Source: Bacteroides sp. An322 (GTDB taxonomy: Bacteria; Bacteroidota; Bacteroidia; Bacteroidales; Bacteroidaceae). Taken from it: DNA of 64,000 bases. Both the position numbers and the translations under genes were made by a program. The stretch covers positions 62,001-126,000 of the forward strand of contig NZ_NFIN01000005.1 in the NCBI RefSeq assembly GCF_002161765.1, in the 5' to 3' direction. This document shows, one piece after another, positions 53,245 through 61,326 of the stretch. The stretch's first letter is position 1. Each line of letters begins with the position of its first letter. Below the pieces are notes generated by a model that was not told where the DNA came from, searched no databases, and saw only the letters and a list, made by a program, of their open reading frames with translations.

Positions 53245-54954
53245 TTAATAACTGAATTCGCTACGTACGTCCACGTGAATGGGGTCTTCCATCAAATGAG
53301 GATTGAATACCACGTCTTCGGTCGGGAACGGAAGTGTGAAGGTTGATACAGTAACGTTGGGTTTTACTGCATCCGGATTATAGCGGTGCTCGTCTGGGTT
53401 GACGGTGAATGAGCCTGTATTGTAATAATCTTCATACAAGTCATCTAGCCCGTAATAGACGTCGCGGCGTTGGTTGGTCAGTTCGTTGATGGCTCGTTTT
53501 GGGTCGTAGTACGAAAGGCGTACATAATCATACCAACGGTCTCCTTCGCATGCCAATTCCAAGCGGCGTTCTTTCCAGACATCTTCCCATGTAATGGATG
53601 ACGGACGTTCGTAGGTGTTAACCGAGCGGTGGCGTACTTGGTAAAATGCATCAATAGCTGAAGCGTCTGTCGTAGAGCCTGCATTGCCTATCATGGCTTC
53701 TGCATAGATGAGGTACACATCAGCCAAGCGAAGCAGGTGGGTACTCAAACCGCTGTGTTGTGAAGAAGCCGATATGCCGAGAGCAGATAAGTGGTCGTTG
53801 GCATTTCCATACAAATGTTTCACTTCATTGGCTCCCGTTGCGCTTTGGTATTGTTTCGGACCTCCGTCATAGCCGAAGCAGAAGTCGATGTAGTTGAATC
53901 CGCCCTTGTCTTGCCAGAAATATTCGTATACATCACCGCACATCATCATCGTGGCTTTGCGGCGTGCGTCTCCATTGTAACGTGTCGGGCTGAGGGCATT
54001 TTCGCCAAAAGCGTCTTGCAAGTCTACTGATGGACCGTTATAGCCTCCCCAACAATCTCCGAATTCATCGAAGCCTACGATGGCAAGGTCGGATTGCATT
54101 TGGTTTTGGCAGGTCCATACTTCGGTGGAAGGAGACCAATGCCATGACAAAAGGCATTCTTCGTTGAAGTTGTTAGCCAAACGGAAGATATCGGCGTAAT
54201 TTCCTAACAAATGGCGCCCGGAGTTATCAATGACATCTTTGGCGTAGGCTGCTGCTTGGCGCAAGTCCTCTTCGTTGCGTGAGCCGCTCATGCCATAACC
54301 CGATTTGGTGAGGTAGACTTTCGCCAACAATCCTTTGGCTGTATATTGGTCGATGCGTCCTTCGGCGTTGGTCGGCGGAAGCAATTCGATGGCTTTCTCC
54401 AAGGTCATGATGATGTATTCGTACACATCGGGCACTTGTACTTTATACTTTTCGTTGTAATTTCCTGCGGCGATGTCCGCTGAATTGCTATGTACGATAG
54501 GTACGGCACCGAAGATGCGTACCAAGTAGAAGTATGCCATGGCTTTCCAGGTCAAGCATTCGCCGATGCAGGTGTTGATGGTTTCGGGCGAAGCGTTGGC
54601 TGTAGCGAGACGTTCGCGGATGGTGTTGGCGTATGCATTAACCGACCATAAGGAGTAAGACATATTAATCAAGTCTTCATCCGTACCGTTTACTGTGAAC
54701 GTAAGGTAAGGTGACGAGCCCCAGTAGTAGTTTCCTGAAAGCACTTCGGCTACTTTGAAGAATCCGCGTGAGAAGTCGAACCACGGCGAATTGTAGAGCG
54801 GATTTACACCTTGGAGGCACTGGTTGTCATTAGCGTAGAAGTTGTCTACGTTGTAGGTGTCTTCTGCCGGACGGTCCAGAAAATCTTCGCAAGAAGTCAA
54901 GCCTGTTCCGAAGATTGCTGCCAGTGCTAAGTATTTGATTGTATTCAGTTTCAT
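53245..54954 (-). CDS. SusD/RagB-family nutrient-binding lipoprotein
   Basis: Outer-membrane surface partner of SusC, 569 residues. Leader ends GTGLTSC, then EDFLDRPAEDTYNVDNFYAND, the usual SusD start; TPR-like helices with KAMAYFYLVRIFGAVPIVHS and the C-terminal ITWEDVWKERRLELACEGDRWYDYVR segment are typical. Start at 54954 preferred (MKLNTIKYLAL); an in-frame ATG at 54966 gives four more residues. It lies 22 bases after susC. Confidence 0.95.
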   Translation of the reverse strand: MKLNTIKYLALAAIFGTGLTSCEDFLDRPAEDTYNVDNFYANDNQCLQGVNPLYNSPWFDFSRGFFKVAEVLSGNYYWGSSPYLTFTVNGTDEDLINMSYSLWSVNAYANTIRERLATANASPETINTCIGECLTWKAMAYFYLVRIFGAVPIVHSNSADIAAGNYNEKYKVQVPDVYEYIIMTLEKAIELLPPTNAEGRIDQYTAKGLLAKVYLTKSGYGMSGSRNEEDLRQAAAYAKDVIDNSGRHLLGNYADIFRLANNFNEECLLSWHWSPSTEVWTCQNQMQSDLAIVGFDEFGDCWGGYNGPSVDLQDAFGENALSPTRYNGDARRKATMMMCGDVYEYFWQDKGGFNYIDFCFGYDGGPKQYQSATGANEVKHLYGNANDHLSALGISASSQHSGLSTHLLRLADVYLIYAEAMIGNAGSTTDASAIDAFYQVRHRSVNTYERPSSITWEDVWKERRLELACEGDRWYDYVRLSYYDPKRAINELTNQRRDVYYGLDDLYEDYYNTGSFTVNPDEHRYNPDAVKPNVTVSTFTLPFPTEDVVFNPHLMEDPIHVDVRSEFSY

Positions 54955-54976
54955 AATTTTTGTCATGTTAATAAAG

Positions 54977-57900
54977 TTAGAAAGAAATGTTCAATCCAAA
55001 TGAATAAACCGTCGGTGAGGGGTAACGTCCGTTATCCAGTCCGTACACATTCATGCTGGCAGTGCTGGCACCGATTTCGGGGTCATAACCGTCATAGCCG
55101 GTAATGGTCAGCAGGTTCTGAATGTTGGCATAGATGCGCAAGTTATCCAATCCCCATTTGTTGATGATTTTACTCGGAAACGTATATCCTAACGTGATGT
55201 TCTTCAGACGGATGTATGAGCCGTCTTCGATGTAACGGTCACTGATGCGGTCGTTATCGTTCGGGTCTTGGATAGAGGCACGAGGGGTTTTTGTACCGGA
55301 GTTGGCTACCTTTACATTGGTAATATCATCGTACCAGTTCCATACGGTTACGCCGTTTACGTTTACTCCTTGCGAGTAGTCTTTGTTCGGGTCAATGGCT
55401 ACAATTTGCGCACGGTCATTTACCGAGTTCAACTGATTTTGCCAAGGCGAGTTCATGTGCGTCAGTTTCATTGCCATATAGTTAAATACCTTATTGCCAT
55501 ACGAACCGTTCAGGAAGATGGTCAGGTCGAAATTCTTGTAACGGAACGAGTTATTCCAACCGAAGGTGAACTTAGGTAGCGGTGAACCGATGTTGGTGCG
55601 GTCGTTTTCATCAATAACACCGTCTCCGTTCAAATCCTTATATTTAATGTCGCCTACCCATACGGTATTGGTGCGGTTGAACACACCGTTGGCGGGATAT
55701 TTGGCAGGTTTCGGTGAGGTTTGCAGGTCGCGCAGGTCTTCGTACACACCGTCGCATACATAGCCATAGAAATTATAGAGCGATTCGCCTACTTCCGATA
55801 CACTTACCACATCGCTCCATTGTCCGTAACCCACGATTTGCGCATTGGCAGTGCCGTCCAATGCACGTAACTTGTTTTTGTTGAATGAGATTTGGAAGTC
55901 GGAATCCCATTGGAACTCTCCGATAAGCGGATGAGTATTTAAGGTGATTTCCCAACCGGTGTTCTCAATGTCACCGTAGTTTCCCATTGGAGCGGCAAGT
56001 ACGGAGGAGGCATTTCCCGATGTACCCATATAAGAAGGCAATTGGAGTGACATCAACATGTCTTTTGAAACTTTCTTATACCAGTCTACTACTAACCCGA
56101 TACGGTCATTGAAGAATCCCAAGTCGAGACCTACGTTCACTTGTTCTTGAGTTTCCCATTTTACGCCCGGATTGGCAATGTTCGACTGGCGGTAGCCTAA
56201 ACCCAGTCCGGTTGGCATACGTGAAATAGAAGCTCCCCAGCGGTATCCGCCGATGTTTGAGTTACCGGTTTGTCCCCAGCCGAGGCGCAATTTACCGTTG
56301 TTTATTACGTTGCGGATAGGCTCAAAGAATGCTTCATTCGAGAAACGCCAAGAGGCTGCTACCGCATGGAAGCCTGCCCAGCGGTTTTCCGGACCGAAGT
56401 TGGACGAACCGTCGTAACGGTAGGTGTAAGTTCCTAAATAACGGTCATCGTAGTTATAGGTCAGACGGGTGAAGAACGACGACATGGCTGAACTTCCGAA
56501 CCCTGCATTGATAGAAGGAGTACCTGCACCTAAAGCCGGATTATGTACGGCGTCTGATGCCAAGTTGGTGTTCTGTATCGAGGTATTGTCGTAGTTCGAA
56601 GCCCACATTTCTTGTCCTACCATCGCCGTGAAACTGTGTTTGTCTATTTGCCCGTTGTAAGTTACGTAGTTTTTCAGTTGCCAGAAAGTACTGTTATTCT
56701 TTTGAATGGAACTCATGTTGCTGTCCCGCTTCCAGTTTCCTAAATCTACTCTCGGCTGGTAGCGTTCGCCTTTACTATAGCTGATGTCGTAACCGAACTC
56801 TGCGTGCCAAGTCAGGTTCTTCATCAGGGTTACATCTGCGAAAATACTTCCGGTTAGCTTTTGGCGATAAAGCAGGATTTGATCCATTAGTGCCAAGGCG
56901 ATAGGGTTAGGACTGGTGTATCCTTCGCGGATTACGGATGAGTAATTCCCGTCGATGTCATAAATAGGTATATCCGGTGGAGTGGTCAAGGAGTAATTGA
57001 TGATACCTTGGTCACTATCTGCTAACTTCAAGTCGTCTTTGGTAGACGAATAGGTGGCGTTCAATCCGATTTTCAACCACGGTTTCAATTCTGCGTCCAA
57101 GTTGGTGCGGAACGAATAACGATTGAAACTGGAGCCTATCAACGTACCGTCTTGGTCCATATACGATCCGGATACATAGTATTTTATCTTTTCTGTACCG
57201 CCTTGTGCCGATACTTGATGTTGGTGTTGGAGGGCGGTACGGAAAATCGCGTCTTGCCAGTTGGTTCCTACACCTAACAAAGACGGATCACCGTAGATGC
57301 TGCTCGGTTCCAGTTCGCCCACGTTTACGAAATCATTGTAGAAGTTAGCAAATTCGCGCAGGTTCATGATGTCGAGCCGTTTGGTTTGGCGTTGCACAGC
57401 CATCATGCCGTCGTAGGTGAATTTGGCTTCACCCGCTTTACCGCGTTTGGTTGTAATCAACACAACACCGTTTGCACCTTGCGCACCATAAATAGCGGTG
57501 GCAGAAGCATCTTTCAAGATTTCCATAGATACGATATCTTGCGGGTTGATAGTAGAAAGCGGAGAGATAGTTGATACCGAACCGTTTCCAAGTGCATCTC
57601 CTAAACCGAAGCTGCTTCCGCTTTGTCCGCCTCCTTGCACGATGACACCGTCAATCACGTAAAGTGGTTCGGCGTTCGAGTTAATGGTAGCTTGACCACG
57701 CACACGGATAGAAGAAGATGAGCCCGGAGCACCCGAAGTGCTGACCGCAGCTACACCGGCTGCACGTCCTTGCAAGGATTGGTCGAGGTTGGTAATGACC
57801 GAACCTTTAATGTCATCTTCGCCCATAGAAACCGATGCACCCGAAAGGTCACTTTTCTTCATCGTACCATATCCTACGACAACGACTTCATCCAGCATTT

Positions 57901-58243
57901 CGGAATCTTCTTTTAAGGTAATATTAAAGGTAGTTTGGTTTCCTACTTCGATTTCTTGTGTTTGATAGCCGATGTAGGTAACGACCAGTGTAGCGCCCGG
58001 TTTCACGTTGAGGGTGAAATTACCGTCCAAGTCAGTGATGACACCATTTGTTGTGCCTTTCTCAAGTACGTTTGCCCCGATGACAGGAAGTCCCGTGGCA
58101 TCGATGATGACTCCCGATACTTTCTTTGCCTGTTGCGAGGCGTAAAGTCCAGTCGGGACTGCCAATGCTTGCGGAGTGCTTATGCCGATGAAGGATAAAC
58201 ACATCCCTGCCGCGAGTGCGGCTTTTCTTGCATGCTTGTTCAT
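54977..58243 (-). CDS. SusC/RagA-family TonB-dependent transporter
   Basis: Outer-membrane importer of 1088 residues for mannan oligosaccharides. Signal region, carboxypeptidase-regulatory-like domain (about 40-110, KKVSGVIIDATGLPVIGANVLEKGT), TonB-box/plug start LDEVVVVGYGTMKKSDLSGA (about 118-137), plug, and a 22-strand barrel ending YSFGLNISF. First gene of the susCD-SGBP-GH26 transcript. Regulation by the AraC protein is inferred from proximity. Confidence 0.96.
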   Translation of the reverse strand: MNKHARKAALAAGMCLSFIGISTPQALAVPTGLYASQQAKKVSGVIIDATGLPVIGANVLEKGTTNGVITDLDGNFTLNVKPGATLVVTYIGYQTQEIEVGNQTTFNITLKEDSEMLDEVVVVGYGTMKKSDLSGASVSMGEDDIKGSVITNLDQSLQGRAAGVAAVSTSGAPGSSSSIRVRGQATINSNAEPLYVIDGVIVQGGGQSGSSFGLGDALGNGSVSTISPLSTINPQDIVSMEILKDASATAIYGAQGANGVVLITTKRGKAGEAKFTYDGMMAVQRQTKRLDIMNLREFANFYNDFVNVGELEPSSIYGDPSLLGVGTNWQDAIFRTALQHQHQVSAQGGTEKIKYYVSGSYMDQDGTLIGSSFNRYSFRTNLDAELKPWLKIGLNATYSSTKDDLKLADSDQGIINYSLTTPPDIPIYDIDGNYSSVIREGYTSPNPIALALMDQILLYRQKLTGSIFADVTLMKNLTWHAEFGYDISYSKGERYQPRVDLGNWKRDSNMSSIQKNNSTFWQLKNYVTYNGQIDKHSFTAMVGQEMWASNYDNTSIQNTNLASDAVHNPALGAGTPSINAGFGSSAMSSFFTRLTYNYDDRYLGTYTYRYDGSSNFGPENRWAGFHAVAASWRFSNEAFFEPIRNVINNGKLRLGWGQTGNSNIGGYRWGASISRMPTGLGLGYRQSNIANPGVKWETQEQVNVGLDLGFFNDRIGLVVDWYKKVSKDMLMSLQLPSYMGTSGNASSVLAAPMGNYGDIENTGWEITLNTHPLIGEFQWDSDFQISFNKNKLRALDGTANAQIVGYGQWSDVVSVSEVGESLYNFYGYVCDGVYEDLRDLQTSPKPAKYPANGVFNRTNTVWVGDIKYKDLNGDGVIDENDRTNIGSPLPKFTFGWNNSFRYKNFDLTIFLNGSYGNKVFNYMAMKLTHMNSPWQNQLNSVNDRAQIVAIDPNKDYSQGVNVNGVTVWNWYDDITNVKVANSGTKTPRASIQDPNDNDRISDRYIEDGSYIRLKNITLGYTFPSKIINKWGLDNLRIYANIQNLLTITGYDGYDPEIGASTASMNVYGLDNGRYPSPTVYSFGLNISF

Positions 58244-58336
58244 GATAAAAAGGAATGAATTGTTAATAATTTAAGGTTCGTATAATAGCCGTTTTATTCG
58301 GTAACTACACCGCCTCATTTGTTGTTTCTCACATTG

Positions 58337-58344
58337 CAAAGGTA
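58337..58344 (-). promoter_or_regulatory. susC -7 box
   Basis: TACCTTTG on the minus strand, 93 bases before the susC start; the -33 region has no TTTG, as often seen at activator-dependent PUL promoters. The 175-base gap suggests a leader of about 85 bases. Confidence 0.5.
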
Positions 58345-58418
58345 TGGCGTATCATTAGGATAAACTAATACTTTTTTATCAAACCTGATACACCTTTGTA
58401 ATAATTGTTGCGCACAGG

Positions 58419-59726
58419 TTAATTACGATTCCCCAATGCTGTATTTGCTTTCCGGATGAGGCTTACGGTACTGGTGTCGGAAGCGAATACCGAGTTCAAT
58501 CCTTGCTCTTCTTGAGCGGGGTCTCCCGTGTAATCATCTCCGGGTTGCCAGAAGATGTGTTCTGAGGAGGGTACGGCTAAGCCGCCCCAGCCCCAGAAAT
58601 TGCAACCAGCCAGTAGGCTATTGCTTTTTGCATGTTCAACTATTAAATCAAAGATACATGTGTAATACCCGTCACGGGCATGAGTAGATATATGTGTACC
58701 AAATTGAAAACCGTCGCGCGGATAACCGAACTCTTCCAATACAAGAGGTTTCTGATACTTTTTTGCTATATTCAGATGCTCGTCGATGTAGGCTTTGGTG
58801 TTTGCACACGCTTTCCCTACATTTTCTTGAATGCTGTCTTTCGGTGCCCAGCCCCAGTTATAGGGCCAGATGTGGATGTTCATGTAGTCGATGTTCGCAT
58901 CGGCATGGATTTGCTCGAAGAGAGCGATGTCTTCCTCGCATCCGTGCTTTCCTTCGCTTCCCGTAGAAATCAGGTGGTTCGGGTCGAGCGAACGGATGAG
59001 TGCGGATGTCCGGCTCATCCATCGGGCAAAGGCTTCTTTATGTTCGGTGGAGAAAGCACGAGGCTCGTTCCCGATTTGCCACGACATGATGGTCGGGTCT
59101 TCCGTATATTTCCGATGGGTATATCGGTTGGTACGGGCGAGGATGTATTTCACGTGGTTGGCGAACAAGGCTTGTGCGCTATCTGATACCACGAACTCTT
59201 TCACATAGTCCATAAAGGCGGGCCATCCGTCTATGGCTGGGACGGGGGCTTTGTCTCCTTTTGCCCAGGCAAGGTATTGGCTATAGCCTCCGCTCCATTC
59301 CCATGAGTTGTTCAGGTAGAGCACCGCCACCATATCGCGTTTCTCCATTTCTGCTAACAAATAGTCTAATCCGGCTAAAATAGTATCATTATACACGCCG
59401 GGAGCTTCTTGCAAGGTAGGTTCCACTTTTGTAGGCACACCCCGCTTCCCGTCTGCTCCGACTAAGATGCGTAAGTTGTCTATGCCGATGGCTTTCAATG
59501 AGTCGAGTTCTTGATGAAGGCGTTCGCGGTTTCCTCCCGTGCCTTCCGAGGCAAGGATGGCTCCGTACCAGAAATTGGTTCCTATATAATAATAAGGTTG
59601 TCCGTTACGGATGAACTGGCCGTTCTTGACTTGGATGAACGGTGAAGGGGTTTCTTTCGGGGTTGATGTACAACCGATAAAGAGTGCTGATAAAAGCACG
59701 GCGGATAAAATAGTTTGTTTCCACAT
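58419..59726 (-). CDS. GH5 (subfamily 7-like) beta-mannanase lipoprotein
   Basis: A 435-residue lipoprotein (leader ending LFIGC, lipidated Cys19) with a GH5 barrel. Acid/base E221 is in SWQIGNEPRAF and nucleophile E332 in LVLEEFGYPRDG; FYGxxLASEGTGGNRERLHQELD-like start and WSGGYSQYLAWA are typical of GH5_7 endo-mannanases. Placed between the AraC gene and susC with its own -7 box at 59752-59759, separate from the susC promoter. Confidence 0.9.
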   Translation of the reverse strand: MWKQTILSAVLLSALFIGCTSTPKETPSPFIQVKNGQFIRNGQPYYYIGTNFWYGAILASEGTGGNRERLHQELDSLKAIGIDNLRILVGADGKRGVPTKVEPTLQEAPGVYNDTILAGLDYLLAEMEKRDMVAVLYLNNSWEWSGGYSQYLAWAKGDKAPVPAIDGWPAFMDYVKEFVVSDSAQALFANHVKYILARTNRYTHRKYTEDPTIMSWQIGNEPRAFSTEHKEAFARWMSRTSALIRSLDPNHLISTGSEGKHGCEEDIALFEQIHADANIDYMNIHIWPYNWGWAPKDSIQENVGKACANTKAYIDEHLNIAKKYQKPLVLEEFGYPRDGFQFGTHISTHARDGYYTCIFDLIVEHAKSNSLLAGCNFWGWGGLAVPSSEHIFWQPGDDYTGDPAQEEQGLNSVFASDTSTVSLIRKANTALGNRN

Positions 59727-59751
59727 AAGCTATTAGATTTTGTTTATAATG

Positions 59752-59759
59752 CAAAGGTA
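59752..59759 (-). promoter_or_regulatory. GH5 gene -7 box
   Basis: TACCTTTG on the minus strand, 25 bases before the start at 59726. No clear -33 box. Confidence 0.5.
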
Positions 59760-59908
59760 GGCAGAATGGAAATACGAAATTGATACTATCTTATCCGATT
59801 TTATAAAGAATTGATATGAATCAAAGTTTATTGCTATCCCAACGGGATATAACTGCTATGCCGGTACGATTAGTAATCGTCACGCGGAGCCAGTTATATG
59901 ATTGTAAA

Positions 59909-60278
59909 AACGCAGAGACGCAAAAACGCAAAGTCTTTATTTTAGAAACTGTTTTGAATTAGTCAAAGAAAAATGTAACGGACATTATAAGTAAATTCCA
60001 AATGCTTTCAAAACATGAAACACCTGGGTTATGTTGCCGATGCAGACGGCATCCTTTTATGGTTTCCGTCTCAAAACCGTACGTTCTCCGTCCCAAAACC
60101 GTATGTTTTTGGTTCGGAAACCGTACGGTTTTGGGACGGAGAACGTAAAAAGGAGACTACCTGAAACAGATTCTATACCTTTCAACAATACATTGGCTCA
60201 TAGCTTGCTTAACAAACTATCGAGTTAAATCAAAACAGTTTCTAAAATAAAGACATTGCGTTTTTGTGTCTCTGCGTT
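59909..60278. repeat. 370-bp element with 49-bp terminal inverted repeats
   Basis: Bases 59909-59957 are complementary to 60230-60278 with two mismatches. The outer part (AACGCAGAGACGCAAAAACG) is the same kind of arm as in other repeats of this window; the inner part is TTTTAGAAACTGTTTTGA. The 272-base interior holds a nested array and palindrome (60061-60147). No transposase is encoded; the largest inner frame is 65 codons. It ends 15 bases from the AraC stop. Confidence 0.9.
60061..60147. repeat. Four 22-base units forming a 24-bp palindrome
   Basis: Units 60061-60081, 60082-60103, 60104-60125 and 60126-60147 each end in CCGTA or ACGTA. TACGTTCTCCGTCCCAAAAC and following bases (60080-60103) pair exactly with 60124-60147, leaving a 20-base loop. 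Confidence 0.88.
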
Positions 60279-60293
60279 CGATAAAAGAACAGC

Positions 60294-61181
60294 TTAAATC
60301 AGGATACGCTTCTTTTTATAGTTGGCACGGAAGTCTTTTGGCGATACCATTTTCTTCTTCTTGAAGATGCGGTTGAAGTTTGAAAGGTTATTGAAGCCCG
60401 ATTCGTAGCAGATTTCGGCAATGCTCATGGTGGTATATACCAACATGCGCAGGGCATATCCCAAGCGGATATCGGTGATGTAGTCTTGCAGGGTCTTGCC
60501 CGTGCGGAGCTTGAAGAAACGGCTGAACGATACTTCCGTCATACCCACCATATCCGCTAATTGCCCCAACCGGATTTCTTCTTTGTAATGTTTATTGATG
60601 TAATCCTGCACTTTCTGTACCCTCCGGCTATCAGAGTGTTGCTCGATTTTGGCGAATGAGGAACTGGAGAGCACGCGGGCTTCATCGGTGAACATTGATA
60701 GTTCATATAATAAGGTAAGGAAGCTGGTTACGGCATAAAAGCCTTTCGTATCGGGCAGCTTGTCGAGGATGGAATAGACTTTCATAATGGCGGAAACCGG
60801 GAAACACAAGCCGTTTTGCGCTTTGTCGAACATCTTGGACACGCGGGCAAACTGGTTGGTGGCAAGCAGGGTTTTCATAAACTGAGGCGAGAACTGGATG
60901 GTGATTTCGCGTACATCCTTGCTTATGCAATCGTGTTGCTCCCACACGTGTTCCAAGTCGGGACTGGTGATAAGCACTAAATCATAGTCGCCGATTACTT
61001 CCGCTGAGTCTCCCACGATGCGTTGTACGCCGGGTGCATTGATGACAAAGTTCAGTTCGAACTCTTTGTGGCAATGCATCGGGTAAGTAAATTCGCTTTT
61101 CCTCCGGTCTGCGATGTAGAAGCAATCTTTCTCCGAAAGGGGAGTGATTTCGCGGATAACGTTCTTTTCTTGTACTATCAT
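60294..61181 (-). CDS. AraC-family transcriptional regulator
   Basis: A 295-residue regulator: N-terminal cupin-like sensor (about 20-140; YPMHCHKEFELNFVINAPGVQRIVG) and C-terminal double helix-turn-helix (about 190-290; IRLGQLADMVGMTEVSFSRFFKLRTGKTLQDYITDIRLGYA, MSIAEICYESGFNNLSNFNRIFKKKKMVSPKDFR). The sensor probably binds a sugar. It is next to the mannan genes on the same strand and is their likely activator, in place of the hybrid two-component or SusR-type sensors at many PULs. Confidence 0.92.
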   Translation of the reverse strand: MIVQEKNVIREITPLSEKDCFYIADRRKSEFTYPMHCHKEFELNFVINAPGVQRIVGDSAEVIGDYDLVLITSPDLEHVWEQHDCISKDVREITIQFSPQFMKTLLATNQFARVSKMFDKAQNGLCFPVSAIMKVYSILDKLPDTKGFYAVTSFLTLLYELSMFTDEARVLSSSSFAKIEQHSDSRRVQKVQDYINKHYKEEIRLGQLADMVGMTEVSFSRFFKLRTGKTLQDYITDIRLGYALRMLVYTTMSIAEICYESGFNNLSNFNRIFKKKKMVSPKDFRANYKKKRILI

Positions 61182-61198
61182 GGTATTTGGTTTTAAGG

Positions 61199-61318
61199 TT
61201 CACCACAGATTACACAGATTTAACCAATTAATAATTAAGAGTGAATAATGAATAACGGTATATTGTTGCCTTATTAACTATTAATTGTTCATTATTAATC
61301 AGTTAAGTCTGTGGTGAA
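61199..61318. repeat. Composite hairpin, ACAGATT outer and AT-rich inner arms
   Basis: Outer TTCACCACAGA (61199-61209) pairs with TCTGTGGTGAA (61308-61318); the left arm holds an extra TTACACAG absent from the right. Inner arms, about 61226-61256 (TTAATAATTAAGAGTGAATA and on) and 61270-61300, are of the same AT-rich type as at 34267-34336. It ends 9 bases from the GH2 stop. Confidence 0.82.
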
Positions 61319-61326
61319 TGATATAT

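Noticed and set aside
60031-60228. 65-codon frame inside the 370-bp repeat element
   Set aside because: It is mostly the 22-base unit array read through; no sign of a transposase or other domain.
59909-60278. Complete insertion sequence
   Set aside because: Terminal inverted repeats are present but there is no transposase and no clear target-site duplication.
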